From positions 1,178,001 to 1,242,000 of the forward strand of contig OZ223207.1 of the NCBI GenBank assembly GCA_965140395.1: a DNA stretch of 64,000 nucleotides, given 5' to 3'. Of the stretch, positions 34,696 through 44,674 are shown piece by piece. Position 1 is the stretch's first letter. Every line of letters starts with the position of its first letter. The stretch is from Parvibaculum sp002684405. GTDB taxonomy: Bacteria > Pseudomonadota > Alphaproteobacteria > Parvibaculales > Parvibaculaceae. The notes beneath the pieces were generated by a model. It was not told where the DNA came from. It saw nothing but the letters and a program-made list of their open reading frames with translations, and did no database searches. The translations under genes were made by a program, and so were the position numbers.

Positions 34696-36084
34696 TCAGG
34701 CTTCCTGCCTGTTCGATGTTGCCACACCCAGCGATTTCAGCTTCCGGTGCAGCGCCGACCGCTCCATACCGATAAAGGCGGCGGTACGCGAGATATTTCC
34801 CCCGAAACGGCTGATCTGCGCAATCAGATATTCGCGCTCGAAGGTTTCCCGCGCCTCGCGCAGGGGGAGCGCCATAATATGTTCGCCGCCCGTACCGCTG
34901 ACCGACATTTGCGAGGAGGAACTGACTTCCGCCGGCAGCATATCGGTCGAGATCACGGCATTGGAATCGCCGGAGGTGAGGATGAGCATGCGCTCCACAT
35001 TGTTGCGCAACTGGCGGACATTGCCCGGCCAGTCATGCGACTGGAGGGCCGCCATCGCATCATCGGAGACGCGGCGCGGCGGAAGGCCCGTCGCCTTGGA
35101 CACCTGCGCCATGAAATATTCGACAAGAAACGGAATATCTTCCCGCCGGCTCGACAGCGAGGGCACATGGATCGGCACGACATTCAGCCGGTGGTAGAGG
35201 TCTTCGCGGAACCGGGCCTTGGCGATTTCCTCCGCGAGATCGCGGCTGGAGGAAGAGACGACGCGGACATCGACCTTCACACGCTGCGACCCGCCGACAC
35301 GCTCGAAGGTCTGATCGACAAGCACGCGCAGGATCTTGCTCTGCGTCTCCAGCGGCATTTCGGCGACTTCGTCCAGAAAGAGCGTTCCGCCATGGGCCTG
35401 CTCGAAAACGCCGACCTTGCGCGGGCCCGAGGCGGAGGCCTCGGTGCCGAAAAGCTCTTCCTCCATACGTTCGGGCGCCATGTTGGCTGCGTTCAGGGCA
35501 ACGAAGGCATGGCTGGCGCGGCGCGAGCGCCCGTGCAGCAGCCGCGCGACGACTTCCTTGCCGGCGCCGGATGGCCCCGTAATCAGGACGCGGCTGTTGG
35601 TCGGCGCGACCTTGTCGATGGTCTGGCGGACCTGACCTATCGCGGGCGAGAAGCCGATCATGGTCATGTCGTCGCCGACGCGATTGCGCAGCTCGTCGTT
35701 TTCGCGGCGCAGGCGGTAGGCCTCGATGGCGCGCCGCACGATCAGGATGAGCCGGTCCGCCTTGAAGGGCTTTTCGACGAAATCATAAGCGCCCTTCTTG
35801 ATGGCGGAGACGGCCGTTTCGACATTGCCGTGGCCGGAAATGATGACGACCGGCAGGTCCGGATGACGCTCGCGGATGATGTCGAGCAGTTCCAGCCCGT
35901 CGAGCCGCGACCCCTGCAGCCAGATATCCAGAATGACAAGGCCGGGCAGCCGCGCCTCGATGGCGGCGAGCGCGCTGTCGCCGTCCCCCGCCATACGGGT
36001 CGTATATCCCTCGTCGTTCAATATACCGGAAACGAGTTCCCGGATATCCGCTTCGTCATCGACAATCAGAATATCAGACGCCAT
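34696..36084 (-). CDS. ntrX: Response regulator NtrX
   Basis: A 462-residue NtrC-family regulator. The receiver domain has the acidic pocket VDDEAD and the phospho-Asp in LVILDIWLQG. The AAA+ domain has Walker A GPSGAGKEVV and Walker B GGTLFLDEV, but the GAFTGA loop is absent (ELFGTEASASGPRKVG), so it probably does not remodel sigma54. A Fis-type helix-turn-helix ends the protein (GNISRTAAFIGMERSALHRK). It is the partner of NtrY and affects nitrogen, respiration or envelope control in this lineage. It overlaps ntrY by 11 bases. Confidence 0.94.
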   Translation of the reverse strand: MASDILIVDDEADIRELVSGILNDEGYTTRMAGDGDSALAAIEARLPGLVILDIWLQGSRLDGLELLDIIRERHPDLPVVIISGHGNVETAVSAIKKGAYDFVEKPFKADRLILIVRRAIEAYRLRRENDELRNRVGDDMTMIGFSPAIGQVRQTIDKVAPTNSRVLITGPSGAGKEVVARLLHGRSRRASHAFVALNAANMAPERMEEELFGTEASASGPRKVGVFEQAHGGTLFLDEVAEMPLETQSKILRVLVDQTFERVGGSQRVKVDVRVVSSSSRDLAEEIAKARFREDLYHRLNVVPIHVPSLSSRREDIPFLVEYFMAQVSKATGLPPRRVSDDAMAALQSHDWPGNVRQLRNNVERMLILTSGDSNAVISTDMLPAEVSSSSQMSVSGTGGEHIMALPLREARETFEREYLIAQISRFGGNISRTAAFIGMERSALHRKLKSLGVATSNRQEA

Positions 36085-38422
36085 TGACCGCCTCTTCCTT
36101 TACTTCTTCCCTGCCGGCCGCGTCGTCGGTGTTGTTTTCTCCGTCGGCCGATTTGCGCTGACGCGGGAAACGAAGCGTAATCCGCGCGCCGCTTTCCCAT
36201 CCCTCGGCAGCCGGCGCATCATCCAGCTCCAGCTGCCCGCCATGGTCTTCCATTACCTTGTTCACGATTGCGAGGCCGAGGCCCGTTCCCTTGGCCCGTG
36301 TCGTCATATAGGGCTCGGTCAGCCGCAGTCTGTCCGTCTCGGGAAGGCCGCAGCCTGAATCCGTCACCTGAATCACGATGTATTCGGGCTCGACGGAGAG
36401 AGCCACGTCGATACGGCCAATCGGCTTTCTTTCGGCGCCGTTTTCGGAGGCGCCGTCCTCGTCTTCCTCGTCGACGTCATGGCCGCGAATAGCCTCGGCG
36501 GCATTCTTCAGAATGTTGGTGAGCGCCTGACTGACCAGCCGTCCGTCGCATTCCAGCAGGGCCGATGTCTCGGGCACATTGAGCGCGTAGTCGATATCGG
36601 AATTGGCGACACGCTGCAGGAAGACCGCCTGGCGCAATATCTCGTTGAGATCGACAACCTTGATCAGCGCCGAGGGCATGCGCGCAAAGGAGGAGAACTC
36701 GTCCACCATGCGGCCGATGTCGTTGACCTGCCGGATAATCGTCTCGGTGCATTGCTCGAAGATTTCCGGGTCGGTCGTGATTTCCTTGCCGTATTTGCGT
36801 CGAATGCGCTCCGCCGACAGTTGAATGGGCGTCAGCGGGTTCTTGATTTCATGCGCGATGCGGCGCGCGACGTCGGCCCATGCGGCGGTGCGCTGGGCAT
36901 GGACGAGTTCGGTGATGTCATCGAAGGTGAGAACGAAACCGCCCTGCCCGCTCTCCGTCATTTCGCGCGTCACGCGAATATTGAGGGTGCGTTCCTGACC
37001 GCTTTGGAGGAGCACGACCTGACGATGCGCCGTGCGTTCCGGCCAGGCGCGCGCATCGGACACGGCGCCATACATTTCCGGCACGGCCACCATGATGTTC
37101 CGGCCGATCATCTCATCCGCCGTCTTGCCGAAAAATCTCAGCGCGGCGCGATTGGCAAGGGTGATATGGGCTTCATTGTCCAGGCCGAGCACGCCGGCGC
37201 TGACGCCGGAGAGCACCGCCTCGGTGAACTGGCTGCGCTGATCGAGCTGGTGGTTGGCGGCCACGAGCTCGGTGCGCTGGTTTTCGAGCTGGCTCGTCAT
37301 GCGGTTGAAGGAATTGCTGAGATCATCGATCTCGTCGCCGGTGCCTTCCATCTCGACACGCGTGGAAAGATCGCCCTCGCGCACCCGCTCCGATGCGCGC
37401 ACGAGACGCGAAATGGGCTCCACGATCCGGTTGGCGGCCCAAAGGCCGAGCCAGATGGCCGCCAGCAGCGTGATGAGCGCCACGGCGACATAGATGAGCG
37501 CAAAGGTGATCTGGAAGGTGAAGCGGCGCTTCTCCAGATCCTCATATTCGCTGACCGCCTCGCGCGACTGGGCCAGATGGCGCAGCACCTTGGCGTCCAC
37601 GATGCGCGCCACATAAAGATAGGCGTCCTGATAGGCGTTGAGTTTCACCAGGGCGCGGATCTGGTTTTCGTCCGACATGGTGAAAAGAACCGACTCGCCC
37701 TGATCGGCCCGGTTGAACTGCTCGTCGCTCGGCATGCCGATTTCCGGCGCCATGCTGGCAACCGCCTTGGCCAGAATGCGCCCCCCGGAATTGATCACAT
37801 AGGCAGAGGGCAGCGAGCGCAGGATCGCCTGGGCGGCGACGAGCTTTTGCAGGCGCTGAGGGTTGCCCGCGACATAGGGCGCGGCCCGGTCGAGGTCGGT
37901 TGCCATGGCCAGCACATCGCCGCGCAGCACGTGATCGTGCTCGTTCAGATAGGCCTCGGCGACCGATTGCGCGTTGGAAATGACGAGCTGCAAGCGGTCG
38001 GAAAACCAGCGGTCGAGGCCCCGATTGAGGGTCACGCCGGCGAAAACGGCGACGATGATCGCCGGCATCACCGCCACGATCACGAACATGGTCACCAGCC
38101 GGGCATGGAGCTTCGCGCCCGCCGTGCCGCTGATGCGGGCCATGATGATGCGGATGATGCGCCAGCAGATCAGCGCGAAAAGCAGGAGAACGATCGCCAG
38201 ATTGGCGATCAGCAGTGTGATGATGAGGCCTTCGCTGGGCTTGAACGGGGTGAGCCCCGTCAGCAGCATATAGGTGAAGGCCCCGAGAAGGATCGCCAGA
38301 ATGACCAGGCCGATCGCGAACACGGTAGAGAAGCCGCGGCGCGCCATGATGCGCCAGACCCGGCTTTCCACGGCCTTGAACCAGTCGGCCCCGACCTTTC
38401 CCGCATCGAATGTAGAGGTCAT
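36074..38422 (-). CDS. ntrY: Sensor histidine kinase NtrY
   Basis: A 782-residue membrane kinase. Three N-terminal helices (FAIGLVILAILLGAFTYML and on) are followed by a large periplasmic sensor loop and a fourth helix (FALIYVAVALITLLAAIWLG). Then come HAMP (ANRIVEPISRLVRAS), PAS, the HisKA domain with HEIKNPLTPIQLSAERIR, and an HATPase with DSGCGLPE and GTGLGLAIV. It phosphorylates NtrX. The ATG at 38422 (MTSTFDAG) is preferred over the GTG at 38449. It is downstream of ntrC and overlaps ntrX. Confidence 0.94.
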   Translation of the reverse strand: MTSTFDAGKVGADWFKAVESRVWRIMARRGFSTVFAIGLVILAILLGAFTYMLLTGLTPFKPSEGLIITLLIANLAIVLLLFALICWRIIRIIMARISGTAGAKLHARLVTMFVIVAVMPAIIVAVFAGVTLNRGLDRWFSDRLQLVISNAQSVAEAYLNEHDHVLRGDVLAMATDLDRAAPYVAGNPQRLQKLVAAQAILRSLPSAYVINSGGRILAKAVASMAPEIGMPSDEQFNRADQGESVLFTMSDENQIRALVKLNAYQDAYLYVARIVDAKVLRHLAQSREAVSEYEDLEKRRFTFQITFALIYVAVALITLLAAIWLGLWAANRIVEPISRLVRASERVREGDLSTRVEMEGTGDEIDDLSNSFNRMTSQLENQRTELVAANHQLDQRSQFTEAVLSGVSAGVLGLDNEAHITLANRAALRFFGKTADEMIGRNIMVAVPEMYGAVSDARAWPERTAHRQVVLLQSGQERTLNIRVTREMTESGQGGFVLTFDDITELVHAQRTAAWADVARRIAHEIKNPLTPIQLSAERIRRKYGKEITTDPEIFEQCTETIIRQVNDIGRMVDEFSSFARMPSALIKVVDLNEILRQAVFLQRVANSDIDYALNVPETSALLECDGRLVSQALTNILKNAAEAIRGHDVDEEDEDGASENGAERKPIGRIDVALSVEPEYIVIQVTDSGCGLPETDRLRLTEPYMTTRAKGTGLGLAIVNKVMEDHGGQLELDDAPAAEGWESGARITLRFPRQRKSADGENNTDDAAGREEVKEEAVNGV

Positions 38423-38586
38423 GTCACGATCCCGCGGGGCCGGTTGCACATGGCGCCAGATGCGCCTTTCCGGGTTCCGCTGTGCCTAATACGCCACGCA
38501 GCCTGTGCGTCGCCGGACAATATTGTATCGCCAATCGCGTCCGATCAACCACATTGTGGCTGTATTACATCACCATGACATGAAGA

Positions 38587-40029
38587 TCACTTGATTCCGC
38601 GAATTACCTGTATGTCCAGCTCCCGGATTTTCTTGCGCAACGTATTCCGGTTGATCCCCAGAAGATGCGCGGCCTTGATCTGATTGCCCCTCGTCGCGGC
38701 CAGAGACATGGAAAAGAGCGGCTTTTCGACCTCCAGCATGAGGCGCTCATAGAGACCGGCGGGCGGCAATTCATCGCCGTGAGCGGCAAAAAGCCGGCTC
38801 AGCGTCCGTTCGACCGCCGCCGAGAGCGGCTCGTCGGCGGGCGGCTGGGCCTCCGGCTTGCCGAATTCGGGTTCGGCGAGCTCCACCTCCAGAATATCGG
38901 CGCCGATCGTCTCCTCGGTATAGAGAGCCGCCAGACGCCGCACGAGGTTTTCAAGCTCGCGGACATTGCCCGGCCAGCGATACCGCTTCAGGAGTTCCAT
39001 GCCCTCCGCATCGATCATCTTGGTCGCCAGCCCCTCCTGCTCGGCCAGAGCCAGGAAGTGCCGGACAAGATCGGGAATATCCTCCGAGCGTTCGCGCAAG
39101 GGAGGCAGCCTTATGGGCACGACGTTCAGCCGGAAGAACAGATCCTCGCGGAACAGCCCCTGATTGATGAGCTGGCGCAGGTCGCGGTTGGTCGCCGCGA
39201 CGATGCGCACATCGGTCTTGATCGGCGTGCGCCCGCCGACGGTGGTGTATTCGCCCTGCTGAAGCACGCGCAAAAGACGGGTCTGGGCCTCCATCGGCAT
39301 ATCGCCGATTTCATCGAGGAAGAGCGTGCCACCCTCCGCCTGCTCGAAGCGGCCCGTGGCGCGCTGGTTGGCGCCGGTAAAAGCGCCCTTCTCATGACCG
39401 AAGAGTTCGCTCTCGATCAGCTCGCGCGGAATGGCGGCCATGTTCACCGCCACGAAGGGGCCCTTGCGGCGGCGGCCATAATCGTGAAGCGCGCGCGCCA
39501 CCAGCTCCTTGCCCGTTCCGGACTCGCCGGCAATCATCACCGTGAGGTCGGTCTGCATCAGGCGCGCCAGGACGCGGTAAATGTCCTGCATGGCGGGCGA
39601 GCGGCCGATCAGCGGTATCTTTTCGCCGTCTTCTTCCTTGGAACGCGCCACCGCAGGCTCGCGCGGCTGCGTCATCGCCCTGTCCACGACGCGGATGAGT
39701 TCGTTCAGGTCGAAGGGCTTGGGCAGATATTCATAGGCGCCGCGTTCGGCGGCGGTGATTGCCGTCTTGAGCGTGTTCTGCGCGCTCATCACCACAATCG
39801 GCAATTCCGGACGCGCCCGCTTGATGCGCGGAATGAGATCGAAAGCGTTCTCGTCGGGCATCACCACATCGGTGATGATGAGATCGCCGTCCCCCTGATT
39901 GACCCAACGCCACAATGTCGAGGCATTGCCGGTGGAGCGGACCTCGTACCCGACCCGACCAAGGGCCTGGTTCAGCACGGTGCGGATCGCGGCATCGTCG
40001 TCGGCCAGAAGAATGGTACCACTCGGCAT
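38587..40029 (-). CDS. ntrC: Nitrogen regulator NtrC (sigma54 activator)
   Basis: A 480-residue enhancer-binding protein. The receiver has LADDDAAIR and the phospho-Asp in IITDVVMPDE. The AAA+ domain has Walker A GESGTGKELV, the intact sigma54 loop GAFTGAN, and Walker B GGTLFLDEIGD. A Fis helix-turn-helix closes it (NQIKAAHLLGINRNTLRKKI). Phosphorylated by NtrB under nitrogen limitation, it activates nitrogen assimilation genes. It follows ntrB by 12 bases and precedes ntrY. Confidence 0.96.
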   Translation of the reverse strand: MPSGTILLADDDAAIRTVLNQALGRVGYEVRSTGNASTLWRWVNQGDGDLIITDVVMPDENAFDLIPRIKRARPELPIVVMSAQNTLKTAITAAERGAYEYLPKPFDLNELIRVVDRAMTQPREPAVARSKEEDGEKIPLIGRSPAMQDIYRVLARLMQTDLTVMIAGESGTGKELVARALHDYGRRRKGPFVAVNMAAIPRELIESELFGHEKGAFTGANQRATGRFEQAEGGTLFLDEIGDMPMEAQTRLLRVLQQGEYTTVGGRTPIKTDVRIVAATNRDLRQLINQGLFREDLFFRLNVVPIRLPPLRERSEDIPDLVRHFLALAEQEGLATKMIDAEGMELLKRYRWPGNVRELENLVRRLAALYTEETIGADILEVELAEPEFGKPEAQPPADEPLSAAVERTLSRLFAAHGDELPPAGLYERLMLEVEKPLFSMSLAATRGNQIKAAHLLGINRNTLRKKIRELDIQVIRGIK

Positions 40030-40041
40030 AATATACTCCGT

Positions 40042-41214
40042 TTACGGAACGCGCTTCTCAGCGCCTGTTGAAATGCCCTCCGACAATCCCTCCCCGTCGT
40101 GACCGACGGCCGGCAACGCACCCGAATGCATCGGCATCAGAACGCGGAAGAGTGCTCCATGCGGCTGATTTTCGCATTCGATGATGCCGCCGTGATCGCC
40201 GACGATCTTGGCCACCAACGCAAGCCCAAGTCCCGTCCCCGAAGACTTGGTCGTCACGAAGGGGTCGAACAGATGTTCCACCAGATCGTCGGGAACGCCC
40301 GATCCGTTATCGATCACGCAGATTTCGAGCGGCAGGCTCACCCGGTCGCGGCTGCCGGGCATGGAAAGACGCACACCCGGGCGATAGGCCGTGGTCAGGG
40401 TGATCTCGCCATCGGGACGGTCGATCGCCTCGGCGGCGTTTTTCACGAGGTTCAGAAAGACCTGTATGAGCTGGTCCTTGTCGCCCAGAACCGGCGGCAG
40501 CGAGGGGTCGTATTCCTCGGTGATCTTCACATTGCTTGCAAAACCTGTCTGGGCGAGCTGCTTCACATGGCCCAGCACGAGGTGAATATTCACTGGTTCG
40601 CGCGGCACGGGACGCTCGTCGGAAAAGACTTCCATCCGGTCGACAAGCTTGCAGATGCGGTCGGTCTCGTCGCAGATGAGGCGCGTCAACGCCTTGTCGT
40701 CGGCGCTGCCGGAAATTTCCAGAAGCTGCGCGGCACCGCGAATACCCGATAGCGGGTTCTTGATCTCATGGGCAAGAATAGCGGCCATGCCGGTGACGGA
40801 GCGCGCCGCGCCGCGATGGGTCAGCTGCCGGTCCATCTTCTGCGCCATGGTACGCACCTGAAGCAGCAGAAGGCAGTGGCCGGGATACTCGACCATGGGC
40901 GACACCTGAATGTCGACCTGACGTTCGCCAAAGCGCGGGCTCGAGATTTCCACGCCATACTCGTTGACGGAAACGCCCCGCTCCAGAACCTGTTCGATCA
41001 ACGACAGAACCGGGCTGCCAAAGGCGATGATCTCGTCCAGCCGGTGCCCTTCGAGCAAGGCCGAACTGGAGGCAAAGAATTCCTGCGCGCTGTCATTCAC
41101 ATATTCGATGTGCTGATTGCTATCGATCAGAATAACCGGATGCGGCATTGCCTTGAGAATGACCGCGGCTTCCGGCGGCAGGCTGGCAGAGGGAGATTTG
41201 ACGGCCTGAGACAT
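40042..41214 (-). CDS. ntrB: Nitrogen sensor kinase NtrB
   Basis: A 390-residue cytoplasmic kinase with an N-terminal PAS domain (HPVILIDSNQHIEYVNDSAQ), a HisKA segment ILAHEIKNPLSGIRGAAQ with the phospho-His, and an HATPase domain (VIDNGSGVPDD, GTGLGLALVAK). It phosphorylates or dephosphorylates NtrC under control of PII proteins. Its ATG overlaps the dusB stop by one base (TAATG), so dusB and ntrB are coupled. Confidence 0.95.
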   Translation of the reverse strand: MSQAVKSPSASLPPEAAVILKAMPHPVILIDSNQHIEYVNDSAQEFFASSSALLEGHRLDEIIAFGSPVLSLIEQVLERGVSVNEYGVEISSPRFGERQVDIQVSPMVEYPGHCLLLLQVRTMAQKMDRQLTHRGAARSVTGMAAILAHEIKNPLSGIRGAAQLLEISGSADDKALTRLICDETDRICKLVDRMEVFSDERPVPREPVNIHLVLGHVKQLAQTGFASNVKITEEYDPSLPPVLGDKDQLIQVFLNLVKNAAEAIDRPDGEITLTTAYRPGVRLSMPGSRDRVSLPLEICVIDNGSGVPDDLVEHLFDPFVTTKSSGTGLGLALVAKIVGDHGGIIECENQPHGALFRVLMPMHSGALPAVGHDGEGLSEGISTGAEKRVP

Positions 41215-42233
41215 TATGCAGCCTCCCGCTTTGCGGCCGGTTCGGCTTCGGCTGCAAATTCATAAAAGCGCGCGAGTTCGCTCAGCACCTCGTCGGGATC
41301 GTCCATACGAACGATCCGGCGCCGTAGCGCCATGGCTTCTTCGGGGAATGTGCGGGATGCCGCTTCGAGGTACCAGACGAGATGCTTTCGCGCGAGGCGC
41401 GCGCCATGGGCAAGGTCATAATGTTCGAGCATGTCGCGATAATGCGAGAGAACGATTTCGCCCTGCTCGGCCCAACCGGGATCGGGCAGTTCCTCACCCG
41501 TCTCCAGAAAATGGCCGGCCTGGCGCAGGAACCAGGGACGGCCCTGAGCGCCCCGCCCGATCATCACGCCGTCGGCCCCGCTCGCATCGAGGATCGCGCG
41601 GGCGTCTGCGCAGGTCAGCACATCGCCATTGGCGATGACGGGAACCGAGACAGCCTTCTTGACCTCTGCAATGAAATTCCAGTCCGCGCGGCCTTTATAG
41701 AACTGGCAGCGCGTGCGGCCGTGCACGGTCAACATCCGGACGCCCGCGGCCTCTGCCCGGCGGGCCAGCTCCGGCGCGTTGCGGCTGCTATCGTCCCACC
41801 CCGTCCGCATCTTCAGCGTCACGGGCACCGATACCGCCTCGACGGTCGCCTCCACCAGCGCCAGCGCATGGTCCAGATCGCGCATCAGCGCGGAACCCGA
41901 CAGGCCACTCGTGACCTGTTTGGCGGGACAGCCCATGTTAATATCGATAATGTCTGCGCCGGCGGCTTCAGCCATTCTGGCGCCTTCGGCCATCCAATGC
42001 GCCTCCCGGCCCGCCAACTGAATAACAAGGGGAGAAAACTCGCCCGCGCCACTTGCCCGCCGCACGACATCGGGCCTTTCCTGCACGAGCTGATCGCTCG
42101 CGACCATCTCGGAGACGACAAGCCCGGCACCACAGCGCGACGCGACCCGGCGGAACGGCAGGTCGGTGATACCGGCCATTGGCGCCAGAAGGACGCGGGA
42201 AGCGAGATTATGAGACGCAATCTCTATGTTCAA
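41214..42233 (-). CDS. dusB: tRNA-dihydrouridine synthase DusB
   Basis: A 339-residue FMN-dependent enzyme that reduces uridine to dihydrouridine in the tRNA D-loop. It shows LLAPMAGITDLPFRRVASRC, the catalytic Cys in NMGCPAKQVTSG, and VHGRTRCQFYKG. It also has FMN-phosphate loops (VIANGDVLT, GVMIGRGAQGRPW). In alphaproteobacteria it regularly precedes ntrB, as nifR3. It is divergent from ispDF, with an inverted repeat in between. Confidence 0.95.
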   Translation of the reverse strand: MNIEIASHNLASRVLLAPMAGITDLPFRRVASRCGAGLVVSEMVASDQLVQERPDVVRRASGAGEFSPLVIQLAGREAHWMAEGARMAEAAGADIIDINMGCPAKQVTSGLSGSALMRDLDHALALVEATVEAVSVPVTLKMRTGWDDSSRNAPELARRAEAAGVRMLTVHGRTRCQFYKGRADWNFIAEVKKAVSVPVIANGDVLTCADARAILDASGADGVMIGRGAQGRPWFLRQAGHFLETGEELPDPGWAEQGEIVLSHYRDMLEHYDLAHGARLARKHLVWYLEAASRTFPEEAMALRRRIVRMDDPDEVLSELARFYEFAAEAEPAAKREAA

Positions 42234-42289
42234 AATTTAGGCACCAAGTTTGACTGCACAATTTTTTAACAAGTTACCCATTCGAGGGC

Positions 42290-42324
42290 ATTTCGGCAAG
42301 GTAATTCACGAAATTTGCCGAAAT
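42290..42324. promoter_or_regulatory. Inverted repeat in the dusB/ispDF divergent promoter
   Basis: ATTTCGGCAA (42290-42299) and TTGCCGAAAT (42315-42324) form perfect ten-base arms 15 bases apart, placed in a 144-base divergent intergenic region. Each centre-to-centre distance is 25 bases, compatible with two half-sites of a dimeric regulator on adjacent helical turns. No protein is assigned. Confidence 0.45.
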
Positions 42325-42377
42325 CATGGGCAGTTTTTTACCCCTGCCTCTAAAAAGGCAGAGCTTGAGGCCAGGAT

Positions 42378-43535
42378 ATGAAGATTGCCGCTCTCATCGT
42401 CGCCGCCGGACGAGGCAGCCGGGCCGGGCCCGGGGCGCCGAAACAGTACCGCGATCTGGCCGGAGAACCGGTGCTGCGGCATACATTGCGGGCCTTTTCG
42501 ACCCATCCCAGCATCGACGCCGTGCTGACCGTCATTCATGCGGACGATCGCGCCGCCTTCGACGATGCCGTCGCGGACCTCGCCTGCCTCCTCCCGCCCG
42601 TGACCGGGGGCGACACGCGGCAGGCCTCCGTGCTGTGCGGGCTCGAGGCGCTGGAAGACCACGCCCCCGACGCCGTGCTCATTCATGACGCTGCGCGACC
42701 CTTCGTCTCGGCGCGGCTGATCGACGACACGATCAGGGCGCTTGAAACCCATCGCGGGGTCATGCCGGGCCTGCCGGTGGCCGATACCTTGCGCCACGCC
42801 CATAACGGGCTCGCGGGCGAGGCGGTTCCGCGTGAAGGGCTGTGGCGCGCACAGACCCCGCAAGGCTTCCACTTCCCTTCCATCCTTGCCGCGCATCGCG
42901 AGGCCCGCCGCGACGGAAACACATCGTATACGGACGATGTGGCCGTCGGGGCCGCCGCCGGGATCGACGTCACGGTCGTGCCGGGCGATGACGACAATTT
43001 CAAGATCACAAGCGCAGAGGATCTGATGCGTGCGACCAGACTGCTCGCCGGTGCGAGCGAATACCGCACCGGACAAGGCTTCGACGTGCATCGCTTCGGC
43101 CCCGGCGATCATGTGATGCTGTGCGGGGTGAAAGTGCCTCACTCTCACGGTCTTCTCGGACATTCCGACGCCGATGCCGGACTGCATGCCATTACCGACG
43201 CCATTCTGGGCGCCATCGCGCAGGGCGATATCGGCAAACACTTTCCGCCTTCCGATCCGCAATGGAAGGGCGCCTCATCCGATGTCTTTCTTGCCCATGC
43301 AGCCAGGCTCGCACGCGAAGCAGGCGCGGAGGTGACCCATGTGGACCTCACGCTGATTTGCGAAAAGCCCAAGATCGGCCCGCATGCGGAGGCCATGCGG
43401 GCGCGTATCTCGGACATCTTGCGGATCGGCCCGGAACGGGTCAGCGTGAAGGCCACGACGACGGAAGGGCTCGGCTTTACCGGGCGCGGAGAAGGCATCG
43501 CCGCCCAGGCTGCCGCGACGCTTCGCTTCCGCTGA
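42378..43535 (+). CDS. ispDF: Bifunctional IspD/IspF isoprenoid enzyme
   Basis: A 385-residue fusion for two steps of the MEP pathway. The N-terminal IspD half (CTP:MEP cytidylyltransferase) has the nucleotide loop AALIVAAGRGSRAG and KQYRDLAG. The C-terminal IspF half (MECDP synthase) starts RTGQGFDVHRFGPGDH, with Zn ligands Asp and His in GFDVH, and has LGHSDADAGLHAITD. The fusion is common in alphaproteobacteria. IspE is elsewhere. The ATG at 42378 follows GAGGCCAGGA. pgpA follows after 21 bases. Confidence 0.96.
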   Translation: MKIAALIVAAGRGSRAGPGAPKQYRDLAGEPVLRHTLRAFSTHPSIDAVLTVIHADDRAAFDDAVADLACLLPPVTGGDTRQASVLCGLEALEDHAPDAVLIHDAARPFVSARLIDDTIRALETHRGVMPGLPVADTLRHAHNGLAGEAVPREGLWRAQTPQGFHFPSILAAHREARRDGNTSYTDDVAVGAAAGIDVTVVPGDDDNFKITSAEDLMRATRLLAGASEYRTGQGFDVHRFGPGDHVMLCGVKVPHSHGLLGHSDADAGLHAITDAILGAIAQGDIGKHFPPSDPQWKGASSDVFLAHAARLAREAGAEVTHVDLTLICEKPKIGPHAEAMRARISDILRIGPERVSVKATTTEGLGFTGRGEGIAAQAAATLRFR

Positions 43536-43556
43536 AAAGGACGAGAGGACGCTTTA

Positions 43557-44053
<497 letters not shown>

Positions 44054-44057
<4 letters not shown>

Positions 44058-44548
44058 GCCTCTTTCCCACGCGCCTTCTTCATCTTGCGGAATTGCTGGT
44101 CGGCGATTTGAAGGATGCGGGGCTGAAAATCGTCACTGCGGAATCCTGTACCGGCGGGCTAATTGCCGGGCTTCTGACGGAAGTGCCGGGATCTTCCGCC
44201 GTGGTGGAGCGCGGTTTCGTCGTCTATTCCAACGAGGCCAAGCGCGAGATGCTGGATGTGCCGGGCGACCTCATCGCCGATTTCGGCGCGGTGAGCGAGC
44301 CCGTCGCCCGTGCCATGGCGGAAGGCGCGCTCAACAACAGCCGCGCGCATATTGCGATTTCCGTGACAGGCATTGCCGGCCCCGGCGGCGGCACGCCGAT
44401 GAAGCCGGTCGGCCTCGTTCATTTCGGCGCGGCGCGGATGAACCGGCGGCTGGAACATGAGATGGAGAGGTTCGGCGATATCGGGCGCGGCGACATTCGG
44501 CTGAACAGCATCGAGACGGCGCTCAACCTTGCACGCCGGATGATGTGA
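44054..44548 (+). CDS. CinA-family nicotinamide-nucleotide amidase
   Basis: A 164-residue protein equal to the C-terminal CinA domain only (PncC type). It has IVTAESCTGGLIAGLLTEVPG near the N-terminus and VTGIAGPGGGTPMKPVG. Such stand-alone forms deamidate nicotinamide mononucleotide in pyridine-nucleotide recycling. The N-terminal MoCF-like domain of full CinA is absent. The ATG at 44054 overlaps the pgpA stop by four bases, so they are coupled. The same frame is open upstream, but that part lies over ispDF and pgpA. Confidence 0.9.
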
Positions 44549-44561
44549 GGGTGGCGTATAA

Positions 44562-44653
44562 CGTCATTGCGAGCGCCCGTCAGGGCGCGCGGCAATCCAG
44601 AGGCGGCAGGCACAGAACTGGATTGCTTCGTCGCTTCGCTCCTCGCAATGACG
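44562..44653. repeat. REP-like dispersed palindrome
   Basis: CGTCATTGCGAG (44562-44573) and CTCGCAATGACG (44642-44653) are perfect inverted termini. Inside them GCAATCCAG (44592-44600) pairs with CTGGATTGC (44618-44626). This is the widespread 'CGTCATTGCGAG...GCAATCC' intergenic repeat of many bacteria. It separates convergent cinA and ratA and may act as a terminator. The AAGCAATCCAG-type cores are recognisable. Confidence 0.75.
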
Positions 44654-44674
44654 GGAAATCCAATGTGAACGCCG

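Noticed and set aside
36479..38578. A 699-codon plus-strand open frame over ntrY
   Set aside because: It is antisense to the well-supported ntrY, has composition of a GC-rich shadow frame and no recognisable domain.
44562..44653. CRISPR or insertion-sequence end
   Set aside because: Only one palindromic unit, no spaced repeats, no transposase or target duplication; it fits a REP-like element.
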